Assembly: GCF_000281715.2 (NCBI RefSeq)
Contig: NZ_CP124576.1
Span: 2,425,501-2,489,500 of the forward strand
Origin: Sphingobium sp. AP49
Lineage (GTDB): Bacteria; Pseudomonadota; Alphaproteobacteria; Sphingomonadales; Sphingomonadaceae
Reading direction: 5' to 3'
DNA: 64,000 nucleotides
Shown: positions 54,324 to 63,400 of the stretch, piece after piece
How positions within the stretch are numbered: position 1 is the first letter of the stretch
How the letters are laid out: every line of letters begins with the position of its first letter
Notes under the pieces: generated by a model
What the model was told of the DNA's origin: nothing
Database searches by the model: none
The model's input: the letters and a program-made list of their open reading frames with translations, nothing else
Program-made: the position numbers and the translations under genes

Positions 54324-55553
54324 TCAGCCGATGCTGCCCGCCACATGCGCCTGAACGGCAGGTTGTCCAACCTGATAGAAAGCGAATTGCGCCTTGCCCG
54401 CTCTTTTCGAGCAATAGAGCGCGGCATCGGCATGCGCCGACAGCTCTTCCCAATTGTCGCCATTGTCGGGCGCCAACGCGATTCCGACGCTGACCGATAT
54501 GTCCATGGCGGCCTGGTTGACCTCGTATGTGGCGCTCAACTGCCGGATAATGCGCCGTGCCAGCATTTCGGCTTCGCCCGGATGCCGCACGGGGCACTGG
54601 ATCACGACAAATTCGTCTCCGCCCAGGCGGCCTACCATATCCTCGGTCCGCACCAGCCCGTTCAATCGATCGGCGACCTGGCGCAGCAGCGCGTCGCCGA
54701 CCGGATGACCGAAGCGGTCGTTAATCCCCTTGAACCCGTCCAGGTCCAGGAAATGCAGCGCCATCGCATGCCGCCCCAGCATGACAGGCCGCATCTTTTC
54801 CTCAAAATGTTCGCGCAAATGCAAACGGTTCGGCAGTCCGGTCAGGGCATCCTTGCGCGCCAGATGCGACAATTCATGCTTCGTCGTCAGATGCTCGATC
54901 GACGACGCATAAAGATGCCACACGGTCTGGAGGCTCATCCCGGTGACGGTCGCCACCAGCACGCTCTCGATCAGGAATAGCTGGGCATGGAGGTCGATCC
55001 TCGCATCGCTGAAGGCATGGAGCGCCAGTCCGGCAATGGTTGGCACCGTGGCAAGCAGGAGCGCAGTGATGCAGATGACCGGGCGCCCGGCGATGCGCGA
55101 GACGACACCCGCGCCGAACGTGAAGACCAGGCTGACCGCTACCAGATGGGACAGGGGCGAATGGGTGGCCAATACCCGTATGTTGAACAGGGCGAGCACG
55201 AGCGCGAAGGCATAGGTTCCCCACGCATAGCGGCGTTCCCACCGCTGCAATGTCCGCATCGCCATGGTGGCCGGATCGCTCCGTTTGTAACCGGCAATGA
55301 TCGCCAGCCTGCCCAGGGTAATGACCGCCGCGAGCACAGTCATCATACCGACCATGGAATCCCGCCACTGGAAGAAGAGCAGCAGGCCGAGCGCCACCAG
55401 GATGACACCCAGCCCCAAGATAGGGAAGGCCATGGTGAAAAGCGTCGCGACGAGATCCCGATAGACCGGCTCTGACAAGGACGTCGGCCGGCGCCAGCCG
55501 CGCCGGATGCCAAGCCGGCGCACGGCATCGCGAACTTCCCGCGCGATCGTCAT
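54324..55553 (-). CDS. Membrane-bound GGDEF diguanylate cyclase
   Basis: The 409 residues have six or so membrane helices (for example LFTMAFPILGLGVILVALGL, LLAAVITLGRLAII-type text and VICITALLLATVPTIAGLAL) and a C-terminal GGDEF domain. DALTGLPNRLHLREHF opens it and GRLGGDEFVVIQC is the active site. RTED stands five residues ahead of GGDEF, the RxxD inhibitory site, so product inhibition is expected. No EAL domain. The start at 55553 has AAGGAGAAGAGG upstream. It is the last gene after bcsZ on the same strand (73-base gap), so it probably makes the c-di-GMP that turns on the cellulose synthase. The membrane sensor's signal is unknown. Confidence 0.92.
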   Translation of the reverse strand: MTIAREVRDAVRRLGIRRGWRRPTSLSEPVYRDLVATLFTMAFPILGLGVILVALGLLLFFQWRDSMVGMMTVLAAVITLGRLAIIAGYKRSDPATMAMRTLQRWERRYAWGTYAFALVLALFNIRVLATHSPLSHLVAVSLVFTFGAGVVSRIAGRPVICITALLLATVPTIAGLALHAFSDARIDLHAQLFLIESVLVATVTGMSLQTVWHLYASSIEHLTTKHELSHLARKDALTGLPNRLHLREHFEEKMRPVMLGRHAMALHFLDLDGFKGINDRFGHPVGDALLRQVADRLNGLVRTEDMVGRLGGDEFVVIQCPVRHPGEAEMLARRIIRQLSATYEVNQAAMDISVSVGIALAPDNGDNWEELSAHADAALYCSKRAGKAQFAFYQVGQPAVQAHVAGSIG

Positions 55554-55626
55554 GCCTCTTCTCCTTGCGACCAAACCCGATAGCGGGTCGCGAATTCTAT
55601 GGCATTTTTGCCTTGTTTTCCATGTC

Positions 55627-56640
55627 TTACACTAATCTTCCAGCCAGCATTTGCAAGGAAGCAGCAAAATAGTCCGCAGAAAGGCTGGTGGGTGCAGGCA
55701 AGCCGAGCACCCCACCCGCGATCGCCATGCCACCAGCAGACAATGCGTAAGGCGCGACTTCACCGGACTGCACATCGACCCAGGCAGGAATAGGCTGGCG
55801 TTGCGCAACATAGCCACGCCAGAAATCACGAATGGGGGCCAGCAACGCCTCGCGCCGGCCCGCCTTGGCATAAAGTGGCACACGGACGGCATCGAAACCG
55901 AACCGGGCTGGCTTACCGGCCGCAGGGGACACGGCATCGTGACCTGTCACGTCGATCCAGTCGGTCGGCAGTGCCAGCGGACCAAAGCGCGCGGCTCCCA
56001 GCATCGCCTCGCCATCCCCGATCACGCGGCCCCAGGCGGCATCGCCATCCAGCCGGCGAAACGCGTCCAGCGCCGGCCAGACATAATAGGACGGGTTGAG
56101 CGTGACCGCCTCGGCCGTGACGAACCCCTGTATCCCGGGCAGCAGCAAATGCCGCCCATGCCGTTCAAGCACCAGATTATGCCGGATCGCGCTGCGAATG
56201 GCCTTCGATCGGGCGGCATAGGCCTCGTTCCGCCAGGTCCTGGCCGCTTCCGCCAAGATCCAGGCGATGACAAGATCCGCATCGGTCGCATTGTTGGGAT
56301 CGGCAACCGGGTTCGGCTGACGAGGGTCGTACCGCCACGCATAAAGGGCCATGTCGGGCCTCGCGAGCGTCCTGTCGGTCCAGCCCAAAATCGTGTCGAA
56401 CGCCGCCCGATCATCATTCCAAAAGGCCAGCGCGAGGCCATAGCTCTGCCCCTCGCTGTGGCTGACACCGCCGTTGCCATTGTCGACGATGCGCCCCGAC
56501 GGATCGAGGAAACGCGCCTTGAACGTCTGCCAATCGACGCCGCTGGTCACATCCTTGCTCTTGCCCTGCCCTGCCCGGGCACAGGCGGCGGTAAGGACCA
56601 ATCCCGCGCCCACCAGCAAGCCACGCCGGTCAACCGCCAT
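55627..56640 (-). CDS. bcsZ: Periplasmic endo-beta-1,4-glucanase BcsZ (GH8)
   Basis: BcsZ trims nascent cellulose in the periplasm. The 337 residues start MAVDRRGLLVGAGLVLTAAC, a twin-arginine-like or lipoprotein signal (Cys about residue 20). GH8 residues follow: VSHSEGQSYGLALAFWNDD with the general-acid Glu, and DPNNATDADLVIAWILAEAA with the catalytic Asp. YYVWPALDAFRRLDGDAAWG is also typical. It overlaps the bcsD stop by 11 bases. The start at 56640 is taken for its signal; the frame continues upstream inside bcsD. Confidence 0.92.
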   Translation of the reverse strand: MAVDRRGLLVGAGLVLTAACARAGQGKSKDVTSGVDWQTFKARFLDPSGRIVDNGNGGVSHSEGQSYGLALAFWNDDRAAFDTILGWTDRTLARPDMALYAWRYDPRQPNPVADPNNATDADLVIAWILAEAARTWRNEAYAARSKAIRSAIRHNLVLERHGRHLLLPGIQGFVTAEAVTLNPSYYVWPALDAFRRLDGDAAWGRVIGDGEAMLGAARFGPLALPTDWIDVTGHDAVSPAAGKPARFGFDAVRVPLYAKAGRREALLAPIRDFWRGYVAQRQPIPAWVDVQSGEVAPYALSAGGMAIAGGVLGLPAPTSLSADYFAASLQMLAGRLV

Positions 56641-57094
56641 GACGCAGGTCCATGACGCCGCCGCGCCAGCGGACCACGGACGTATGAATATGGGGGGCAG
56701 AACCCAGGGCGTGAAGCCACGCATCATAAGCACCGCACAACAAGGCTGGCGCCATGTCGGCCCAGCGGCCGTCGATATCGCCTTGCAGCGTTTCGGGCAG
56801 GCCCTGGTGATGGATCATGATGGCGTTCTCCGTCATTTCCAGTCGCGTTTCACCCCAACCCAACGTCTGCCACAGCCGGTTGATCCGTGACATGATCGCC
56901 GCTTCGTCCGAAATATCGCCCACCTGAAGCAAAGCGGCGATCCGGCGTCCAACGGCTGCGAAGAAAGCATCTGCCTGAACGCGACTTGCCGTCGCGAATA
57001 TCTCGCTGCCGATCATCGCCGTGAGCAGCGCAAGACCATCGTCGGTCCAGTTGTCCGTCTCGGCGGGCTGATAGTCTAGGGCTTCGCGGATCAC
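56630..57094 (-). CDS. bcsD: Cellulose synthase subunit D
   Basis: BcsD forms a periplasmic ring that guides glucan chains in acetic-acid-bacteria-type cellulose systems and helps make crystalline ribbons. The 154 residues match the family: NWTDDGLALLTAMIGSEIFA, TASRVQADAFFAAVGRRIAA, INRLWQTLGWGETRLEMTEN and ALLCGAYDAWLHAL. No signal peptide, as in known BcsD. It overlaps the bcsC stop by four bases (ATGA) and the bcsZ start. Its presence marks a type I (bcsD) operon. Confidence 0.9.
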   Translation of the reverse strand: MIREALDYQPAETDNWTDDGLALLTAMIGSEIFATASRVQADAFFAAVGRRIAALLQVGDISDEAAIMSRINRLWQTLGWGETRLEMTENAIMIHHQGLPETLQGDIDGRWADMAPALLCGAYDAWLHALGSAPHIHTSVVRWRGGVMDLRHGG

Positions 57095-60000
57095 CGACTG
57101 CCTCCCAACGATTGCTTGATGCCAACCAGCGATTTGAACTCGTCATAGCTGCCGAAGGTATTGATGCCAATTTCACCGCCGACACGCGTGCTGGGACTGA
57201 CACGATAATATATTGAGCCGTCCGCCGAAAGGGCAAAGCCGGTCTTGCTCAGACTGTCATAATAAGAGCGGACATCGCTATTCTGCGCTTTCAGCCCATC
57301 GAGTACCGCCTGCGCGGCCGGGTCGGTCGGGTAGATCGATACCTGGTCCTGATTATAGGATTGATAGCCCGGTGCCACGCCGGCCTTCACCTCCAGCAGG
57401 TCGGACGCATAGCTGTACCGGACGGGCAAGCTGATGCTGAAGAAGCTCTGGGGGCTGAAATAGCCGCCATGGCCATAGGTGAAGTAGTTCTGATTATTGT
57501 CAAAATCCTGATAGTTGACATTGATGCCCCCCACGATCGACGAGCGGTCGCCGCGATAGAAGGGCAGATAGCCACCGACATTCGCCTGCAAGCCGTGGTT
57601 CTTGCGCACGTCGGTGCCGGCATAGCGATAATAGGACAGGTCACCATAGATGCCCGCGCCATCCTGGTCATAGGAGAAGGACACGCCGCCGCCGGTCCGC
57701 ATGACCTGGCCCCAGAATGCCCCGGTGACCGGATCGCGCGTCCCCGCATAGGACAGGACGCTGTCGGTCACCGGCTTGCGCTCGGCCCAGACGCGCGCGG
57801 TCGCATAGGGCGACAGGCGCGGACTGATGGCGGCACGCCAGGTGACTTCATTATCTTCAAAGCCAAGCGGCGTCGTGCCCAATTCCAGCTGCAACAGCGG
57901 CGTTTCATAGGCGGCCGACAAGGCCACGCCGGACGCATGCTGAGTCTGGGCGTTGACCAGTTGCGACGGCTGCTCGGCGACGATTCCCTGGGCTTCCGGC
58001 GTTGCATTGCGGCCAAAGCGCGCCAATGCCGACCCGGTCGGACGGCCGGAATCCAAGACCACGGCCTCGGCCTTCGCCTTGATCCGTCCGCCCCCCAGGC
58101 CGGTCGATATCTCGGCCGTTCCAGTCAATTCCTTCAATCCGCTCAGGCCGGTTTCCCCCGACCGCTCGCGATAGCCCGTGCGCAACTCGGCACGCGGCCC
58201 GCTCTCGCGCGTAAGCGTCTGGATTTCGGACTGGATGCGCGCCATCACCGGATCGCCCGAAACCACGCCGGGCGCGCTTGGCGCCGGTGCGGCGACGGAC
58301 GCCGGCAAGGCTGGGCTACCAAAGCCGCCCCCCACAGGCGCCGACTGGGCCACGACCGCTGGCGCAAAGCCGCCGGTGTCGGTTACCGACTGGAAAGGCG
58401 CGAAGGCGGCGCCGGCGGGCACGGGCGCCGCTCCGGCCAAACGAGCGCCTGAACCCAGCGCGAACGGGTTGGCGGGTGGCTGGACCGGTGCGGCCGCCTG
58501 GTTACGAAACGGATTATTGCCCTGCATCGTCGCGGCGAAGGGATTGCTGGCGCTCAACGTCGCCGCGCCACTCTTGGCTGCATAGACCTCCTTCGCCCGC
58601 TTGAGATAGCGCAATGCCGCGCTTTCATCACCGCGCGCCTGCTCCATGCGGGCAGCGGCGAGATAGATTTCATAATCATCCGGCGCGACCTGCAGCGCCC
58701 GATCGATCGTACGCCGGGCCAGTTCGCGGTCGCCGGCGGCGCCAGCGGTTTCGATAAGACCCATCAGCGCGCCCCGGTCATCGGGCGACTGGGCCAGCAA
58801 CATCTGATAGGTCTGCGCCGCCTGCGCCGGCATGCCGCCGGACTGATAGAGCCGGGCGAGCGCCGCCAGCACATCCTGGTTCCCCGGTGCTGCGTTCCAG
58901 GCCCCCTGCAGCAGGTCGAACGCAGCGGCATATTGGCCAGCCGTCCGCAACCGGTCCGCCTGCGCGGCCGCCATGATCCCGTTCATCCGCGCGATGACCC
59001 GCTGACCATCGGTGGAATTGCCGGCCAGTTGCGCGGCCCGCTGGATCGCGTTGGTGGCAAAGGCATCATGGCCGGTCTTGGCCAGCACCCGGACGATCGG
59101 CTCATAGCCTTGCGGATCGCTGATGTCCCCCGACAGTGCCTGCTGCGCCAGTTGCGCGGCGCCCGCCGTATCGCCCAGTTCGTACAGGGCGTCGGCAATC
59201 GCGGCCTGCTTGTCGGCGCTGATGCCGGGCGTGGCAGCGAGTTGGCGAAGCGCGCCCAGCGCTTCCCCTTGCCGGCCCTGTGCCGCCAGCGCCTTGGCCC
59301 GCTCGATCGCACCATCCACCTTCAACCCGACGGCAAAATGGCGCATCTGCGCCGTACGCTGCATCTCCGGAACACGCGCCATCAGTGCATCGGCAGCGCT
59401 CGCCCGCCCCATATCGGCATTCAGCAGGGCGGCGGCGTACAGCCAGTCGGGATCGTTGGAAGACCCGAGGGAATTCATCAACGATTCCGCTTCCGGCAGG
59501 CGTCGCCGCGCGGTCAGATAGCGGGCAAATTCGTAGCGGATCCACGGATCGCGCTGATCCAGCAGCAGGCCGGAATGAAATTCCTGTTCCGCCGTGACAT
59601 CATCGCCCCGTGCAGCAGCGGCGAGCGCCCGATCCCGCGCCGCACGACTGGCAAGCCGTCCGTCGGACTGTTTTGCGCCCTCATTGGCCTGGCGATAGAG
59701 GTCAGCCGCATCGGCATAGCGTCCCTGACGCTCATAAATGTCTGCCAGCACTTCCAGTGCCGGCCCGCGTTGCGGATAACCCGAGCGGATCAGCCCCTCA
59801 ACCTGAGCCTGCGCCTCGCCCAGCCGTCCCTGCGCCAGCGCGGCGCGTGCATCGGCCAGGCCAGCGAAGAAGCGCGCCGATGCCAATGCCTCGGCCCATT
59901 GCGACGGGCTTCCGCTACGCGAGGCCTCGTCCAGCAGGTCGCGCGCCTCACCGAAACGGGCCTGCCGCAAGCGTACCAACCCCAGGCCACCCAACGCATC

Positions 60001-60465
60001 GGCATCGCGGCGGTTTGACTGGACCGCACGCTCAAACGCGCGTTCCGCACCGTCGAGATCATTGGCCTCCAGCGCCTTGAACCCGGCCGCGCGCGATGCG
60101 CCACCGGTCGTGTTTGCCCGCTGGGGGGTGCTGCGGACAGCCGGCGTGGCAGACGCAGACGCAGACGGCGCGGTCGCGGGCGCCGGCTCCTCGCGACGCG
60201 GCTGCGCCTTGGGCGCCGGCGTGGGCATGGCAGGCGCGCGAGGCGCCGGCCCGGCCAACCCCTGGCGCGCCTGGGCATTGTCGGGATCGAGCGCCAAGGC
60301 GCGGCGAAACGCCTGGGCAGCCAGATCCTGGCGTCCCTTGCCCTGCCAGTAGCGCCCCTGCTGGATCAGCGCAGAAACACCGGGCACTTCGGCATGGGCC
60401 AGCGGCACCACGCCGGTCAGGGCAAGCAGCGCGCACGCAGCAAGCAGGCGGGTCGACCGGGTCAT
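57091..60465 (-). CDS. bcsC: Cellulose synthase outer-membrane subunit BcsC
   Basis: BcsC threads cellulose across the periplasm and outer membrane. The 1124 residues begin with a signal peptide (LLAACALLALTGVVPLAHAE). A long tetratricopeptide scaffold follows, with QAFRRALALDPDNAQARQGL, ERAVQSNRRDADALGGLGLV and many more TPR-like units up to about residue 620. A Pro/Ala-rich linker (about 620-750) precedes a C-terminal BCSC_C barrel of about 340 residues (LELGTTPLGFEDNEVTWRAA, GGVSFSYDQDGAGIYGDLSY) ending SLVGIKQSLGGSR. It overlaps the bcsAB stop by four bases. The length is normal. Confidence 0.93.
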   Translation of the reverse strand: MTRSTRLLAACALLALTGVVPLAHAEVPGVSALIQQGRYWQGKGRQDLAAQAFRRALALDPDNAQARQGLAGPAPRAPAMPTPAPKAQPRREEPAPATAPSASASATPAVRSTPQRANTTGGASRAAGFKALEANDLDGAERAFERAVQSNRRDADALGGLGLVRLRQARFGEARDLLDEASRSGSPSQWAEALASARFFAGLADARAALAQGRLGEAQAQVEGLIRSGYPQRGPALEVLADIYERQGRYADAADLYRQANEGAKQSDGRLASRAARDRALAAAARGDDVTAEQEFHSGLLLDQRDPWIRYEFARYLTARRRLPEAESLMNSLGSSNDPDWLYAAALLNADMGRASAADALMARVPEMQRTAQMRHFAVGLKVDGAIERAKALAAQGRQGEALGALRQLAATPGISADKQAAIADALYELGDTAGAAQLAQQALSGDISDPQGYEPIVRVLAKTGHDAFATNAIQRAAQLAGNSTDGQRVIARMNGIMAAAQADRLRTAGQYAAAFDLLQGAWNAAPGNQDVLAALARLYQSGGMPAQAAQTYQMLLAQSPDDRGALMGLIETAGAAGDRELARRTIDRALQVAPDDYEIYLAAARMEQARGDESAALRYLKRAKEVYAAKSGAATLSASNPFAATMQGNNPFRNQAAAPVQPPANPFALGSGARLAGAAPVPAGAAFAPFQSVTDTGGFAPAVVAQSAPVGGGFGSPALPASVAAPAPSAPGVVSGDPVMARIQSEIQTLTRESGPRAELRTGYRERSGETGLSGLKELTGTAEISTGLGGGRIKAKAEAVVLDSGRPTGSALARFGRNATPEAQGIVAEQPSQLVNAQTQHASGVALSAAYETPLLQLELGTTPLGFEDNEVTWRAAISPRLSPYATARVWAERKPVTDSVLSYAGTRDPVTGAFWGQVMRTGGGVSFSYDQDGAGIYGDLSYYRYAGTDVRKNHGLQANVGGYLPFYRGDRSSIVGGINVNYQDFDNNQNYFTYGHGGYFSPQSFFSISLPVRYSYASDLLEVKAGVAPGYQSYNQDQVSIYPTDPAAQAVLDGLKAQNSDVRSYYDSLSKTGFALSADGSIYYRVSPSTRVGGEIGINTFGSYDEFKSLVGIKQSLGGSR

Positions 60466-63400
60466 TCCTCTGCCCCCCCTTCCAGCCGGCGCCGTTGCTG
60501 GCGGCTCAGATACAGATAGAGCGGGCCGGCAAGGATCAACGCTGCCAGCAAGCCACAAGCCGCCATCAGCAGCGGGCGTCCGCTCAGCCAGAAGGCCGCC
60601 TTCATCCAGAAGGGCAGATAGCCGACCCAATAGCCCGGTCCGACCGCAAAGCTGCTCATGCCATCGCCATTGGTGACCGCCAGGTCGCCCTGGATCTGGG
60701 CATTGATCTTGGCATCGGCCATGCCGTCGACCAGTTGCGGCAGCGCACGCGGATCGTCTGCGAGCAGCGCGATCACGCTGCGCCCGCCCTCGAACGGGGA
60801 TTCAAAGCCGACGATCCCGCTAAAACCCTCCGCTCCGGCCACAAAGTTCACGACCTCGTCATGATCGGCACGATCGAAAGGCGAGAAGAAGGCGAAGATA
60901 CGCTGCACCGGCGTCGTTTCGGTCACGCGCAGACGGCCATCCATATAGCGCACCGGCGCAGCACCGAAGAGCTGCTCCGATCCGGCCACGCTGCTCGCCC
61001 CGATCACGATGATGTCCCGGCCCGACAGGCGATCGGCATCGACCGCGTTCGCCACCGTGACGGCGGTGGTTGCCGCGCCGGTGGAATCGCCCATCCGGCC
61101 CATCAGCGTCAGGAAAGCTTCGACCGCCCCCTGCGAAGGTTGCGCGCCCATGAGCACCGTCGTCTCGCCCAGGTCCGGACGGATCGTGAAGGGATAGCCA
61201 GCCCCCGCGAAGGTCGCCAGGTCAGGCATGTGCAGCGCATGATAGGCGCGGCTCAGGTCGATACTGCTGCTCGGCCGTACGCTGACACGGACATTTTCGG
61301 GCAGCGTGCCTTCGCACTTCTTCTTGTCGGCAATGATCAGATTATAGTCGAAGATCAGCTCATTCTGGCCGAACAGATTATAGCGCGGCAGGATCAGCGA
61401 CGCACTGGAATCCCGGGAACTGGCCCCCTGCGCCCCGAACAGGCTGTCCCACCAGCCGGCACCAGCCAGCGGCAGGGTGCGCAGATACTGGTTATTGATC
61501 GACACGTCGAGGCGCGAGGCCCGCCGGTCCAGCCAGGGCGCTGCCGGATAGCGATAGCGCAGGTCCAGCCGTCCTCCCTGGCGCGGCCAGAAGAACAGAT
61601 CGGGCGCCACGCGGAAGCGCGCCGACAATGGTCCAGGCGGCAGGCCCATGCCCTGCAGCGCATTGGCGTCCATGATCTCGCCTAACTGCACGGGGCGGTC
61701 GGTGCGCAGCCAGCGGGGCGCGGCGTAGCGGGCATAGGTCGGGATACGGACGCCGTCGAAGCTCATCTTCGCGCCGCCGAACACCCCCCGGCCGGTCGCG
61801 ATCGCGGCCGCGGCCAGTTTCAGTTCCTGCTCATTGCGGCCCATCACCACCAGCAATTCGCCGAAGGGATCGCGCGGATTGCGGATAACGGTCGCGCTCG
61901 GCCCGGTGACCGGCAGGGTCAGGCCCGGGATCGCCCGATCGGCCGTCAGGAACAGGATCGCATTGCCCTGCGGGATCTGGTTGTAGAGCGGCTTGAACGA
62001 AAAGCCGCGATAGCTGGCCTGTGCGCCCAGCCATGAAGCGAGGCTGGCGGCGGCTTCCAGATCGCCGGCGCGCGGGTTGCCGGCAAAGACGAACGGCAGG
62101 CGCAGCGGCAAATTGTCGTGACGGTCAAAGAACGGCCCGGGCAAGCGGCTCAGATCCGGCGCGATCGGCAGGGTCTGGACGGTCAGGTCGAACCAGGAAC
62201 GCACATTCGAGATATTGGCCCATAGCGAGCTATGAAACGGGTCTTCACAATCCCGGGCATAATGGCCGATCAGGCGCAGGTTCAGCTGGTTGTCACCGGG
62301 CAGGAACAGCGCGGGATTGACGGGAATGGTCAGGTTCTGACCACCCGCTTCGCTCGATCGCAGCGGGATCGTGCGCACCACTTCGCCGTTCAGCAGCACG
62401 ACCAACTGGCTGAGGTCCCCCAGCATCGCGGGCGACCAGGCGAAATTCAGCGTCAGGCTGCTCTGGGTCACCACCTGATTGCGGCGCAGGCCAAAGGGGA
62501 TGCCGATTTCGCCGCGTGTACCCGCCAGGCGGATGGGCGTCTTGAGCTGGAGATCGCGAAAGCTCAGGCGCTGCTGCTGTACGCCGGCCGTGGCTGCGGC
62601 GGGCGCGGCCGCAGGCGCACCCTGGGCCTGGCCCCGGCCCGGCATCATCAGCGACAGTGCCAATGCGGGCAATAGCGCCAAGGTGAGCATCGCCGCGCGC
62701 TTGGCCACCGCCGTGGCTTCCAGTCGGGCCTGCTTCTTCTGCTGGCGCCGCTCGCTGCGGTTCAGGCGGAACAGTCGTTTCAGTGTCATGAAATCCACCA
62801 CGATAATATCCCACAGGGAATGCAGAGCGGACACCGGCTTGCGCGGCGCGACCGGCTCCCAAGCGTCGGCCCGGCCGAGAACGGCCCGCACCAGATGACG
62901 GGTCAGGACCATATCCAGTTCCTGGAATCGCAGATTGACCTCGCCCCGTTCGTAACGGACCGTGTCGACCGGAATGGTCAGCTTTTCATCGCCCATCGGC
63001 AATGAGACATGGGAGACATGGCGATCGCGCAGCGGAAAATCGGCCGGCACGGCAATCGCGACACCGCCCATCGAGATATCCAGCGTGGTCGCATCGATCA
63101 CATGGCCATCGGCCATGTAGAGCGTGACCGGCAACTGGGTATCGATCCGGATATGCTCGCGGGCCTGCCGCGTCTCGCGCGCGACCGACACGGCCGCGAT
63201 CAAGATGATCAGGCTGAACACGGCCCAGACGACATTGAGCACCAGCGTATCGGTCTGGATGTTGAACAGATGGGGGAAGAACACCCGCTTCACCACGCCC
63301 AGCAGCACCCCGAACAGGATCAGGCCAATGCAGATCATATGCGGCCGCACGGTCGAAAGATCGAAATAGGTGCGATCGAGCAGGCTGCCCTTGTCGGTCA

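Noticed and set aside
60096..61685. 529-residue plus-strand frame
   Set aside because: Antisense to bcsC and bcsAB, which both show full domain structure; low-complexity Arg/Gln content indicates a shadow.
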